Positions 20,955 to 32,371 are shown, counted from the stretch's first letter. The stretch: DNA of 64,000 nucleotides from Odobenus rosmarus divergens (GCF_000321225.1 NW_004450481.1:67394-131393); one strand, 5' to 3'. Numbers and translations are program-made. The notes: generated from the sequence alone by a model not told the origin.

Positions 20955-21330
20955 ATTAGTTACTGGGCACCTAATGTGTGCCAGGCGCTGCCCTAGGTCC
21001 TGATACTACAAAAGCAGTGCTCTCGTGGAGCTCACGTTCCAGTGGGCAAGCAATCAAATAAACACATAATTAGTCAGGGGTGCTAAGTTCCAGGAAGAAA
21101 AACAAAACAGGGCAAGGATATAGAGAGAGAAGAGGTTAGGCTAAATAGGTTGGGAGGGGAAAGTCCCCCGATGAAACGATATTTGAGTAGTGACTGGAGG
21201 GAATTGAGGGAATAGTGAGTGGGAAGGGAGTTCTTGGCAGTGGGAAGAGCAAGTGCAAAGGCCCTGAGGCTGGAGTAAGTTTGACACCATTGGAGGAGGG
21301 CAAGGTGGTGGTGCTGTGTTGGAGCTCAAC
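20955..21330 (-). repeat. L2
   Basis: Inverted L2: TAATGTGTGCCAGGCGCTGC, then GAGCTCACGTTCCAGTGGGC and AGCAAGTGCAAAGGCCCTGA. Confidence 0.7.
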
Positions 21331-21589
21331 AAGCACTAATTACAATTAGTAAGCTTCTGCTCATGTCCGTCAGCCACCAGAGGCTGCCTCTCTGACACCC
21401 AACTCCAATCATGGGATTTTTTTTCTTTTTTGCATGTCCAAGAAATCATTTTTCATGGTATAAATAAATTAATTTTATCTTTGTATGGATAAATTCCAGC
21501 TTTGTTATGATAAATAATGTGCAATAAGATCCCCTTAGTAATATAGGATAGAGAACTTAGAATCATAATGACAGTACGGTGTTTCAATA

Positions 21590-22860
21590 TTATCAGGGGA
21601 AAACAAATCAAAACAACAATGAGATATCACTGTCAGGATGGCTATTATCAAAAAAACAAAAGCCGACAAGTGTTGATGAGGACGTAGAGAAATGGCAACC
21701 CTGTGCACTGTGGGTTGGAATACAAAATGGTGCATCCACTATGGAAACCAGTATGGAGGTGCCTCGAAAAAATAAAAATAGGTCTCCCATAGGATCCAAT
21801 ATACATCCAGAAGAACTGAAATCAGGATCTCAAAAGAAATATTAACACTCCTATGTTCATTGCAGCATTACTCACAATAACCAAGATATGGAAACAACCT
21901 AAATGTCCTTGGATGGATAAAAGGATAAAATAGGGCATATACACACAATGGAAGAAAGAAGGAAATTGTACAATATGTGACAACATGGATGATCTTTGAG
22001 TGCATTTTCTCAGTGAAATAAGCCAGTCACAGAAAGACAAATACTGTGGGATTCCACTTATATGAGGAGAAAAAAGTAGAATGGTGGTTCGCAGGGGGTG
22101 GGGGGAGAGGGAATGGGGCTTACTAGCCAACATGCACAAAGCAAGATTTATCAAGCAAGATGAATAAGCTCTAGAGGTCTACTGGACATTATAACCAGAG
22201 CGAGCGATAATGCGTTGTACACTTAAAAATTTGTGAAGGGGTTAAATCTCATGTTGAGTGCTCTTACTGCAATAAAATACAATAAAAACAAAATGCAACC
22301 ACCATATGACCCAGCACTTGCACTCTCAGACAATCCCAGAGAAATGAAAACTTACGTTCACACAAAAACCTGTAATGGATGTTTTATTCAAAATAACACC
22401 AAACAGGAAACGATCCACATATCTTTCAATAGATGAATGGTTAAATAAACTGGTCCATCCATACCGTGGAACACTACTCAGCAATAAAAGGGATACACCT
22501 GACAACCTGGATGGATCTCTGGGGAGTTACGCTGAGTGTGTGTGTTGGGGGGAGGGGGGGATGTCAATCTTAAAATGTTATATACTGTGTGATTCCATTT
22601 ACATAGTGTTCTTAAAATGACAAAATTATAGGAGTGAGAACAGGTTGCTGGCTGCCAGTGTGCAGGGATGGGGTGGGGTGGGGGGGAGATGGGTGTGGAT
22701 CAAGTGCATCAAGAAGGATCTTGGAGTGATAATGGACTGCTCTGTATCTTGTCCTATAGCAATGTCAATATCTTGGTTGTGATATTGCCCTAGAGTTTGG
22801 TAAGATGTTGCCATTGAGGGAAACTGGAAGAAAGGTACACGGGATCTCTCCGTATCATTT
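21590..22860 (+). mobile_element. Two further stacked L1 3' ends
   Basis: 21590-22285 (ACAACAATGAGATATCACTG, then CAGCATTACTCACAATAACC) and 22290-22830 (CAACCACCATATGACCCAGC) are both sense L1 ORF2/3' ends with many stops. Confidence 0.8.
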
Positions 22861-23400
22861 CCCTGTTGTTTTTAAATGTTTTATTGTGGTAAAATACACA
22901 TAACATTTACTATTTTGACCATTTTTAAGTGCTCAGCTCAGCGGGATGAAATACATTCACACTGTCGTTCAGTTGTCACCATCTGTCCCCAGACCTCTTT
23001 TCATCTGGTAGAACTGAAACTCTGTCCCCGTTAAACAGCTCCACATACTCCCCTCCCCCAGTTCCTGGAACTCACCATCCCACTTTCTGTTTCTGTGAAT
23101 TTGCCTATTCTGGAAACCTCATGTAAATGGAGTCATACAGTATTTGTCCTTTTGTGTCTGGCTTCTTTCACTCTGCATGTCTTCCGGGTTCATCCACATT
23201 GTAGCGTGTGTCAGAATTTCTTTCCTTTTTAAGACTAACTAATATTCCATTGTATGGATAGATCACTTTTTGCTTATTCATTCACCTATCAATGGACATT
23301 TGGTGTCTCCACCTTTTGGTTATTGTGAACAACACTACTATGAGCATGGGTGTATATATGCAGTCATGTCCTTTTTTCTGTGTCAGGATCCCACATTGCA
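22860..23400 (-). mobile_element. Antisense L1 3' part
   Basis: TTATTGTGGTAAAATACACA, then TGAAACTCTGTCCCCGTTAA, AATATTCCATTGTATGGATA and GTGAACAACACTACTATGAG are inverted L1 ORF2/3' sequence. The following 23400-24260 shows no recognisable gene. Confidence 0.8.
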
Positions 23401-24269
23401 CTTAGGATCTTAGGCTCCTGATCTTCAGTCTGTTTTGTTTTATTTGGTTTTGATTTTTTAGTCTTTTTTATCATGACCTTGATAGTCCTGAAAAGTACCA
23501 GTCAGGTACTTTATAGAATATCTCTCATTTTTATTTGTCTGGTATTTTCTCATGATTGGACTGGATTTATGGGTTTTGGGGGGAAGACCTCAGAGGGGAG
23601 GTGTCCTCCTCACACATCATACCTGGGGTTACTTGATAGCTACATGACGTCACCGACAACATTGACCTTGATCTCTTGGGTAAGGCAGTGTTTGCCATGT
23701 TTTTCCACCCTCGGGTAACTGCTTTCCCTTTCCATACTCTACTCTTCGGAAACAATGCAGATTGTGTTAAAGAAATGCTCCTTATCAGGGTCCTCGATGG
23801 CACAGAGGGTGATGTTGTGTGATAAAGCACCAGTGTGGACACTTACAGTTGGACAGTGATTTCCATGAGTTGTAACTGTGTACGAAGACACTTAGAAAAC
23901 CTTAGCTGATTTATTGTATTTTCTTTGTATGTCTACGCAAGAATAATATATAATAAAAATCTCTGTGTATTTAAATCTCATGACTCTTTAAGTGGATATA
24001 AAGTAAAAAATTTTAAGTGCACAAAAGCACAGGAATTTGGCACAAATCCTCCCTTGGAACATAAATTATCGATGGGGGCAATATTGCTCCTAAGGTGGTG
24101 AAAATTGGTTCTGGGAGGAGGGGATGCAAAAACCTTAGATATTTCAATGGTTTGTGGCCCTCCAAAGCTCAAACTTTGACAAAAACTACATTATTGGTAT
24201 TTAACTTCTCTCATTAAATTAAATCGAATTAAATTCTCTTTAGGGGATGATAATGAAAAAAAAGTTGAG

Positions 24270-24560
24270 AAATGCTGTCATAGAGGTTTACAGAATAGTG
24301 ACACATCTTACAATGGATGGCCTCATGCTGTGGTGACAAAAGCAAGGCTGGAATACTCAGCATAGGCCAGATTACAGTTTGTGCCTCAGTTTCCCTACCT
24401 GTAAAATCAGGATGGTTTGTGTAACAGGGCGGCTGTGGGAGTAAATGTGATGATCCATGTAAATCCATATAAAGTATCATCAGCAGCCCCATTTTATAAA
24501 AGAGGAAAGAGAAAGTCAGGGAGGTCAAGCCACTTCCTGAGGGGCACACAGCCTTAGAAG
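24270..24560. repeat. MIR fragments
   Basis: TGCCTCAGTTTCCCTACCTG then AAAATCAGGATGG is sense MIR. 24490-24555 is an inverted remnant. Confidence 0.6.
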
Positions 24561-24946
24561 TGCCAGAGAGGAGCTTCAGACCAGCTAGGTTGGCTGGGGG
24601 AGAACAGATTTCCCCAGCTGAGTCTGTCCCATTCCTCCCTGAGGAGCTGATTCTGTCAAGGATCACCCCACCAGCAAGCCTGGACCGGCCTGGCTGCCCC
24701 AGGAGTCCATTCTTTCTGGAGGCTCTCTTCCGATTCCTGAGCACAAAGGGTCGAGGTTATGGCTGGAGAATCGAGCAGTCGCTTACTGCCCCCTGCGGGT
24801 AGAACTAGAAATGTCAGGCCCCGAGCCTTCCTTTGGCCTGATTCCCGGATGCTTGCTTCTCCCTCCTCTGCACTCCCTCAAAGTCTTTGGCGCAATTTGG
24901 GCAATAGCAGTCTAAATTAAAATACACAAATGTACATAATCTTGGA

Positions 24947-24987
24947 TTATGTATATATAATATACAGGTTATGTATATATAATATAC
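24947..24987. repeat. Tandem duplication, 22-base period
   Basis: TTATGTATATATAATATAC occurs at 24947-24965 and again at 24969-24987. Confidence 0.9.
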
Positions 24988-25144
24988 AAAGAGTATGGTA
25001 GTATATAATACTACAGATTCAGGCCACTGCAAATGTGAGCTGAGATTTGAGGGCATGTAGATGGGCGTTGGTTAGGGAGGGCTCACTCAGCTCCAGGATA
25101 TCCTTGTAAAGAGATTCAAGATCTTTTGACAATGTCGGAGCCTA

Positions 25145-25272
25145 CCCTGGGCTCCGGGCTCCGCGTGGAGTCCTCTTGAGGGTTCTCTCTCTCTCTCCCT
25201 CTGCCCCTCCCCCCACTCGCACGCAGGCTCGCGTGCTCTCCAAAATAAATTTTAAAAATCTTAAAAAAAAGA
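25145..25272 (+). mobile_element. CanSINE, 5'-truncated
   Basis: Retains GGCTCCGCGTGGAGTCCTCT, the (CT)n part and the AAATAAATTTTAAAAATCTT tail. The tRNA head is missing. Confidence 0.8.
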
Positions 25273-25626
25273 CATTTTGCTAAATGAAAAACTGAGGACA
25301 GAAATAAAAGAACATTGCACCGACCTACAGATGTTGGCATACACACTTTTTGCTGAAAAATATAAAAATGAAACTGCTAATCATTTTGGAAAGCGATAGG
25401 AAGGGAAGTTTCTAGTTTTTTTGTTTTCTTTTTTCTTTTAAACTTTTCCATACTGTGTGGTTTTCTCACATGGAGCATACGCGTGTATATATATTTTTAA
25501 TGTCAGCAGAGTATTATGGGAGATTTGGAGTCTCTGTTTCCCTCAGTATTAACTCAACATACAAAAGCAGTCACAACATTCTGATGGGGAGAAGGTCAGT
25601 AATAAAACAAGGATAGAATAAAATCC

Positions 25627-25775
25627 CATTTTATTTATTTATTTACTTATTTATTTATTTTAGAGAGAAAGGAGGGGCAGAGGCAGAGGGAGAGTGAGAA
25701 TCCCAAGCCGACTCCATGCTCAGTGCAGAGCCTGACTTGGGGCTTGATCCCACGACTCTGTCAGGCAAATTACCT
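25627..25775 (-). mobile_element. CanSINE, partial
   Basis: Inverted element from TTTATTTATTTATTTACTTA to CTTGATCCCACGACTCTGTC. The tRNA head is lost on the right. 25780-26330 has no recognised feature. Confidence 0.8.
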
Positions 25776-26329
25776 ACCTAGTGCTGATCAGAGAATTCCT
25801 GATTGACTGGTTTAAGATTTCATTTCTGAAGAGCCAAAACTGTAATGAAGTTAAGTCTCTGTTTGGTGATGTGGGGATTAGCATAAGGCACTTTGGGCTT
25901 GTTGCCCTATTTTTTTTTTTTTTTTAAGGTGTGTATGTCCCAGCTAAGAAAAAGGAGAGACCACTCTTTCCAAATCAAGTTCCAGACCTTCCACATATTG
26001 AATTGAGAACTATGTACTACTTAAAGTACAATAGTACTGTATATCACACAAAAAATGAGAGAAAAGCTATAAGGCCTGACAGCATTTTCATCCAGGGCCG
26101 GAGGAAGATGACCCACACTGAGAAATATAATGCTTAAAAGGATGGAAGGAAAGAAAAATAAGAATGTTTCAGTTACAACAATAGCCCTGCTTGTTCATTA
26201 AGCCAATTACTTGTGATATCAGGGAATTAAAAAACCCAACTCATTGGAGCCCCAAGTGTTATGGCACTAGGAGATCAGGGTTTTTCAGTACATCCTATGC
26301 AACTATTTTCTCTTATCAAACCCTCAAAA

Positions 26330-26620
26330 CAGAGTGGCTGAGACTCAACATTTTATAATGAGAAAAACCAAACCTTGCTACTGTTCTGCTTCAGGTAATG
26401 AAGGCATCAAGAGTGAGCCCAAGAGAAATGAAACTTATGTCTATACAAAGACTTATATACTGATGTTCACAGCAGCTCCATTCATTAGGGCTCCAAGCTG
26501 GAAACAACCCAGGTGTCCATCTACAGGTGAGTGGATAAAAAATATATATATATCAAATATATGTATACAATGGAATAACACTTAGCAATGCAAATGGAGT
26601 ACTTTAATAACCAACAAGAG
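26330..26620 (+). mobile_element. L1 3' fragment
   Basis: Sense L1: AGACTTATATACTGATGTTC, then GGAAACAACCCAGGTGTCCA. It continues beyond the CanSINE and gap at about 26990-27300. Confidence 0.7.
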
Positions 26621-26624
26621 GGGG

Positions 26625-26978
26625 GCACCTGGGTGGCTCAGTTGGTTAATGGGCTGTCTTTGGCTCAGGTCATGATCTTAGGGTCCTGGTATCAGGCCCT
26701 GTATCTGGCCCTGCATCAGGCCCCACATCTCTTGCTCACTCTCTCTAGCAGGCTCTCTCTCAAATAAGCAAAATCTTAAAAAGAGAAAGAAAGAAAGAAA
26801 GACTGCATCAGGCCCCACATCTCTTGCTCACTCTCTCTAGCAGGCTCTCTCTCAAATAAGCAAAATCTTAAAAAGAGAAAGAANNNNNNNNNNNNNNNNN
26901 NNNNNNNNNNNNNNNNNNNNNNNNNNNNNNNNNNNNNNNNNNNNNNNNNNNNNNNNAGAAAGAAAGAAAGAAAGAAAG
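26625..26978 (+). mobile_element. CanSINE with duplicated tail and assembly gap
   Basis: Head GGGCACCTGGGTGGCTCAGT at about 26623. The 3' part is present twice (26711-26791 and 26803-26883), followed by the gap and a (GAAA)n tail. Confidence 0.85.
26884..26956. other. Assembly gap (73 N)
   Basis: The gap sits in the (GAAA)n tail of a CanSINE and directly follows an exact 81-base duplication, so the local assembly is suspect. Confidence 0.99.
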
Positions 26979-26989
26979 AACTCTAGCTC

Positions 26990-27300
26990 GAAAGAAGATA
27001 TATAGTATAATTCCAAGCATATAGTATATTTCCATGTATATGAAGCTTCTACAACAGACAAATCTAACCTTTAGTGAGAGAAAACAGGTTTGGAGTTGCC
27101 TGGGGAGAACGGTAGGGAGGGGTGGTTAACTGGGAAGGGGAACAAGGGACTTTGTGGTGATGAAATGTTCTAGATCTTGATTGTGGAGGTGATTACATAG
27201 GTGTGTAAACATGACAATATTCATCAAAACGTACAATTAAAATGAGTACATTTTACTGTTTATAAATTATACCTCAATAGAATATATTTAAAAATTTTTT
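26990..27300 (+). mobile_element. L1 3' fragment (continuation)
   Basis: Sense L1 3' sequence with GGTGATGAAATGTTCTAGAT and TTATAAATTATACCTCAATA. Confidence 0.7.
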
Positions 27301-27412
27301 TTCAAATGCAATTGACATGTATTTCACATAATACCATCATTCAGCAAAGCCTGAAAAAACTAGTTAAGTACCCATTAGGTTTATAAAAGTAGGTTATCTA
27401 TTAAACTCTCAG

Positions 27413-27545
27413 GGGTGCCAGGCTGGCGCAGTCAGTAGAACATATGACTCTTGATCTCGGGGTTGTGAGTTCAAGCCCCACAGTGGGTGTAGAATCTGGC
27501 CGGCAAGAAACAAGATACTAAAAATAATATCTTAAAAAAAAAAAC
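27413..27545 (+). mobile_element. Short CanSINE of the older type
   Basis: tRNA-like head and GGGTTGTGAGTTCAAGCCCC (B-box region), then a short body and A-tail. Flanked by AAACTCTCA. Confidence 0.85.
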
Positions 27546-27626
27546 TCTCAAAATACAGCAATAAAAGAACAGAACATCCAAGTGCACACAAAGCACTCGA
27601 GAACACTGCGTTTTAGGAAATGGGGA

Positions 27627-27842
27627 TTTGGGGACACCCAGGTGGCTCAGTCGGTCGCACATAGACTCTCGATTTCAGCTCAGGTCATGATCTTGGGGTC
27701 CTGAGATCGAGCCGCACCTTGGGCTTCGGGTTAAGTGTGGAGTCAGCTTGAGATGCTCTCTCCCTCTGCCCCTTCCCCCACTAGCCATTAGCGTGTGCTG
27801 TCGCTCTCTCAAATAAATAAATCAATCTTGAAAAAAGAAAAG
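27627..27842 (+). mobile_element. CanSINE upstream of FAM32A promoter
   Basis: Head ACACCCAGGTGGCTCAGTCG, body and CAAATAAATAAATCAATCTT tail. Flanked by AGGAAATGGG on both sides. It ends about 60 bases before the CpG-rich promoter. Confidence 0.9.
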
Positions 27843-27899
27843 AAAGGAAATGGGAGATCTCTCAAAGGAGCTTCTTGAATCCCGGTGGGCCCAAGGCCC

Positions 27900-28142
27900 T
27901 AGAAACCGAAAGTGGTCGTCAAACCGGAAGCGTGGCAGGAGACTGGATGCAAAGGATGAGGTCCAGTCAGACTCTCCAGGCCCCACCTACAACCGGAACT
28001 TGTGGCCCAGCTCCACATGCCAAGAGCGCAGGCGCACCTCCTAACTCAACCAATCAAGACGAAGTGAGGCGGGCATTCCTACGTAAATGATGCACTCAAA
28101 CCGGAAGTGTGGCAGTTTACTTACAGAACTGCAAGTGGCATC
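27900..28142 (+). promoter_or_regulatory. FAM32A: FAM32A TATA-less promoter with ETS, NRF1, CCAAT and YY1 motifs
   Basis: The CCGGAA core of ETS/GABP sites occurs at about 27923-27928, 27993-27998 and 28101-28106. GCGCAGGCGC (NRF1) is at 28026-28035, and a CCAAT box at 28050-28054 lies about 90 bases before the ATG. The initiator ATG overlaps a YY1-like ATGGCGGC. No TATA box is seen. The combination fits a ubiquitous housekeeping promoter. Confidence 0.65.
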
Positions 28143-28216
28143 ATGGCGGCGTACGAGCAGGTTCAAAAGGGGCCCCTGAAACTAAAAGGCGTTGCAGAGC
28201 TCGGCGTCACCAAGCG
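28143..28216 (+). CDS. FAM32A: FAM32A coding exon 1
   Basis: Encodes MAAYEQVQKGPLKLKG through TK plus two bases of R25. The donor GTGAGT starts at 28217. Intron 1 is only 119 bases. Confidence 0.96.
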
Positions 28217-31200
28217 GTGAGTCCCCGAGAGCACCGCAAAAGCTTGTCTTCTGCCCCCTTAAGCCTCTTCTAGAGTCCCCGAGCTCTTGCTCTCTAATCC
28301 GCTCTCACCTTCTCTCCCCGCTTCTCCCCTCTCAGGAAGAAGAAAAAGAAGGACAAAGACAAGGCGAAACTCCTGGAAGCGATGGGAACGAGCAAAAAGA
28401 ACGAGGAGGAGAAGCGGCGCGGCCTGGACAAGCGAACCCCGGCCCAGGCGGCCTTCGAGAAGATGCAGGAGAAGCGGGTAAGGCGGGTGGGGAAACTGGG
28501 GATGCCCCGCGCAGCAGGTCTGGGTCTCCGGAGGTGGAGGGAGACGCAGGGCCGGACGACTTGAAATTGGGGTCAGCCTCGGGCCTCTCGGAGGGGTGGT
28601 GAGTGGTCAGAGAGACCTTGATTCCGGGAAGATGCTACGTGGGTGAGGAAGAGCCCACGGTTGGGGGAGCTCCCAGGACAGGAAGAGCTTCTGGTCAGAG
28701 TGGATGGCAGAGAAAGCTAGAGCTGGCGTTGAAAGGCCAGAACTGGAGACCGGATTTGGATTCCACCGCAGTGTCTCGTTTGCCCAGTGACAGGACTAAT
28801 GACTCATCTTTCTGCCTCAGTTTACTTATCTGTAGGAGTCATTCAGATAAAGCATTTGGCACTCGGTATAGCAAAAAGTCAGAGCTCAGTTGATGTTAGC
28901 TGTTGACATTAAATGGTGATGCTCCGGGCTATAAGTTTCCACAAAGTCTGTTTCCATGATGACTTTGCTTGACAGATTCAAATAGGTTGTCTTTGTATCC
29001 TACGTCCGCTCCCACGAAGACATTTGGCAGTGGTTGAGGACATATCTGTTAAAACTTCAGGGTGTGCTGGCGGGGGTGGGGAGTAGTGGAATGAGGCCAG
29101 GGCTGCTGCTCAACATCCTACAGTAATCAAGACAGCACCCCCCACAGCAAAAATGATCTGGCCCAAAATGTCAGGTGTCCAGGCTGAGAAACCCTAACCC
29201 TGATCTGGGTGATTTGGTTCAGTAACATCAGGAAGAGTTAACTCATCACTCTCAGGCTTAATTGAGACTCATTTAAAAAAAAAAAAGTGAGACTCACAGG
29301 CTTTGACAAGACCGACCTGGGTTCCATTCTGCCTCTACCTCTTGGTGGTGGTGTAACTCTGGGCAGGTTGGTTAACCTCCCACACCTCATTTTCTTCGCC
29401 TGTAAAGTGGGGCTGAAGTCCTTACCTAACAGGTTTGTGGTGAGAATTTAACAAGTGAATGCACTTAAGTTCCTTCCCTGAGGTTATAGTCCCAGGCTGG
29501 GCTGGGATGTTACTCCTGAAGTGAAAGTGGGGTGGGGGAGAGTCCCATCAGGTGATTAATAACAGTGGCTCAGAATAGGACAGTAATAGTGGAAGCAGTG
29601 GAAGGTATCAGGTTTGGGATTGATTTTGGAGCAAGAACAGCAGAATGAGTTGATGGATTGGGTGTGGACTGGGAAATGAGGAATGGCCAAGATTTTTGTT
29701 GGGAGATATTGGGTAAATGAAAGTGCTATTTACTGCAGTAGGTAGGACAGCAGGTAAAGTGGGCTTCTAAAGCAGGGCATCAAGACCTTGGTTTTATACT
29801 ATATGCTGGCTAATTGAACATTAAAAAAAAAAAAAAAAAGACCTTGGTTTTAGAGAACGCTTGAACGTTTGAACAGCTGTTAGAAAGTCAAATGGAGAAT
29901 TCTTGTGAACAGTTTGAGATCTGAATCTGCAGTTCGGAGGAGACGTCTGGGCCTCTCCTGCAAACATTCTGGAGCTGCTGTGGGACTGGATGAGATCCTC
30001 TGAGGAGACACAGTGACAGAGATGAAGTCCAGGATCTGAAATTGGAAAGGATCACGGGAAGGAGGAAAACCAGGAGAGTGTGTCCTTAGGAGCTGAGTGG
30101 AGAAAGTGTTTTAAGAAGGAGGAAGGGATTGACAGTGTCATGCTGCCAAGGGTCTTATGGGGTGAGTACCTAGAGCCCTTAGTTGGCATTTGGAATGAGG
30201 AGGAAGAGTGGCTGATTAGAGGGGGTCCAAGGGAGGGCGGGGAAAGGCAGAGGTGGAGACAAGATGCAGAAATAACTCTTGGGAGATCTATCAAGAGGAA
30301 CAGAAATGAACCTGTAGCTGGAGGGTGGTGGAAGGTCAAGGGGAATTTTTTGTTGCTGGCATTGAAAACTGGAAGTACTGCTGTGGGTTTTGTTTTGAAC
30401 CAGGAGAGAAACAGGAGAAAGTGTGGGCAGAGGTAGGTAGAATTGGGAAATGCGGATTCCCCTGTGGAAGGGTGTTTGATTGAGCACAGTGAGCACGAAG
30501 GCTGGACAGTTCTTGGAAGACGGGCCCATGGAGCAGGGCCCCAGCCTGAAGGGTTAGGGCTTGGCATCTCCAGCCCCATCACCCACTGTGCAGGCTGGTC
30601 CCCATGTTCTCTGTCTGTGAAGTGGGGGTGGCGACAGCACCCAAGAACTTGGTACATGAAGTGGGGTGAGGGAAGGCAGAGCCCTACCGAGTGCCTGGCA
30701 TTGGCGGCAGCTGGTCAAGTCAGTGTGGCCTCTAGTGAGGAGGCACAGGCCTCACGGGGGCTCACAGCATCAGGAAGAGAGGCAGGGTCAGCCAGGGGTG
30801 GGGGGGGCAACTGGATGCAGAGGAAGACGGGGCAGCAAATGAGATGAGGGACAGGGAGGAGCAGCCAGGTGGGGGCCAACAGGGTCCTATCCTGTGGGTT
30901 GGCTCAGCTCACCTGGATAGTTCTCCTGCTTGCCTCACTTGGAATCTGTGCAGTCAGATGGCAGCTGGGGTTGGAGGCCCAGCTGGGCTAGAACATCCAA
31001 GATAGCTTCACCATCACATGTCTGATGCCTTGTTGCTCCTCCCATGGCCTCTCTTCCCATGTGTCATCTTATCTTCCAGGTCCTTTCTTTCCAGTAAGGT
31101 CATCAGACTTCTTGCGTGGTGGCTGGCTTCCACGAACACAAAGCCAAAGGCTGCCAGGTGTTACGGCTTCAGCCCAGCACTGGCACTGCATTCTGTTAAG

Positions 31201-32371
31201 TGACCTGAGTCACAGGGCCAGCCCAGAGTCATTGTGGCAGAGAACTGCACTAGAGCACCAATACCAGGCAGCATGGGTCACGGGGTGGGGTGGGGGGGCA
31301 CCAAAGTCGGCTGTAGACACCCAGTCGGTAAACGTAGAGCCAAGTGCAGCCCCAGGTTTGTCTGGCTCTGCGTCGCTTGCTCTTAGCTCGTACGAGGTCC
31401 CATCCGGAGGAGTGGGGCAGGTCATGGTGGTGCAGGATACACATTCCACAGTCAAGTCACACTCATCAGGGTGATCTGGATATTGGAGCCCTTGTGGCAC
31501 TGTGTCACCAGCACCTACTCCCATGAGCTCCTAGCATGTGTTGGGCCCTTCACCTTCCTCATTTTTCATCCTTCTTCAAACCACATCTGAAACTTTCTTT
31601 TTCTGCAAAATGGGAATGCAGTCAGTTGCCCAGGGATGCAGGAAGGACACATAGAGCTCCCAGCAGAGTCTGTTCATGTCAGCGCTAGTTATTCCTTGCC
31701 ACTCTGACCAGAGGGCAGCCAACCGGGGTCCCTGGTGGGACATGTTGGGGCCGGGTGTCGCTGTCGGACCAGCCTGAGTAGAGTCAAGGGAGGGACAGGA
31801 TGTACACCCTGAGACCTCCAGCCGTGCTAGGTGTGAGAGCCAAGCTGGTGGGGACTTCCGTCTTCCACCCTGTGCTGGCCTGGGCTGTGTCAGGTGTCCG
31901 AGCTCACCTCCCATGTCTCTCCTCACCTCCCATGTCTCTCCTCTCTCCAGCAAATGGAAAGGATCCTGAAGAAAGCATCCAAAACCCACAAGCAGAGAGT
32001 GGAGGTAAGTCACATGCCCAGTGGGGAAGACCAGGCTATGTAGGGTCCCAGCTGGGCCCAGAGGCTAGGAGCCTGGCAGAGGGAGCCCTTGGAGAGTTGG
32101 GGTGGGGGGTGGGATACCCAACAGAAGCGACACCTCCCCAGGGTCATTTAAGGATGAACCCAGGGTTCAAGGCTGGGTGGCTTTGAGAGGAGGGGGCTCA
32201 CTGAGGAGAGGCAGAGTGTGGAGAAGTGGGAGTAGGCAGTGCCACACAACCCCAGTGCCCTGTCTGAGGCTGTGCTGATGTGGGTTTTCTCGGCTTTCCC
32301 AGGACTTCAACAGACACCTGGACACCCTCACGGAGCACTATGACATTCCCAAAGTCAGCTGGACAAAGTAG
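28143..32371 (+). CDS. FAM32A: FAM32A, lysine-rich spliceosomal protein (four coding exons, 112 aa)
   Basis: Coding exons are 28143-28216, 28336-28477, 31951-32004 and 32303-32371, all GT-AG and in phase. The product is 112 residues, the family length. It starts MAAYEQVQKGPLKLKG, has a very basic tract (RKKKKKDKDKAK, about residues 25-36) that can serve as a nuclear signal, then a charged helical middle (EEEKRRGLDKRTPAQAAFEKMQEKR). The conserved C-terminus is HYDIPKVSWTK. Family knowledge: FAM32A is a metazoan step-II splicing factor whose C-terminus reaches the catalytic core of the C*/P spliceosome; it is also known as ovarian tumour-associated gene 12. The ATG sits in ATCATGGCGGC, which overlaps a YY1-like motif. 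AP1M1 follows in the same direction 3.4 kb on. Confidence 0.97.
28336..28477 (+). CDS. FAM32A: FAM32A coding exon 2 (basic tract)
   Basis: Acceptor CCTCTCAG ends at 28335 and donor GTAAGG starts at 28478. Encodes residues 25-72, including the polylysine tract and RTPAQAAFEKMQEKR. Confidence 0.96.
28750..28880 (+). repeat. MIR fragment in FAM32A intron 2
   Basis: CATCTTTCTGCCTCAGTTTA and flanking sequence fit the sense MIR core. Confidence 0.55.
29018..29205 (+). repeat. MER20 (hAT DNA transposon)
   Basis: ACATTTGGCAGTGGTTGAGG, then TGCTGCTCAACATCCTACAG and CTGGCCCAAAATGTCAGGTG match MER20 closely. Confidence 0.8.
29290..29470 (+). repeat. MIR in FAM32A intron 2
   Basis: Sense MIR: TAACTCTGGGCAGGTTGGTT then TTCTTCGCCTGTAAAGTGGG. 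Confidence 0.75.
29560..31900. other. Rest of FAM32A intron 2
   Basis: Holds diverged ancient repeat-like G-rich sequence (about 29590-30320) whose family I cannot name. The remainder is unique-looking intron, with no gene recognised. Confidence 0.4.
31903..31940 (+). repeat. 19-base tandem duplication at the FAM32A exon 3 acceptor
   Basis: CTCACCTCCCATGTCTCTC occurs at 31903-31921 and again at 31922-31940, running directly into the final CTCTCTCCAG acceptor. Confidence 0.97.
31951..32004 (+). CDS. FAM32A: FAM32A coding exon 3
   Basis: Encodes the 18 residues QMERILKKASKTHKQRVE between acceptor CTCTCCAG and donor GTAAGT. The polypyrimidine tract upstream contains a 19-base tandem duplication. 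Confidence 0.95.
32303..32371 (+). CDS. FAM32A: FAM32A coding exon 4 (C-terminus and stop)
   Basis: Acceptor TTCCCAG ends at 32302. Encodes DFNRHLDTLTEHYDIPKVSW then TK and TAG at 32369-32371. This is the most conserved part of the family. Confidence 0.95.
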   Translation, partial: DFNRHLDTLTEHYDIPKVSWTK

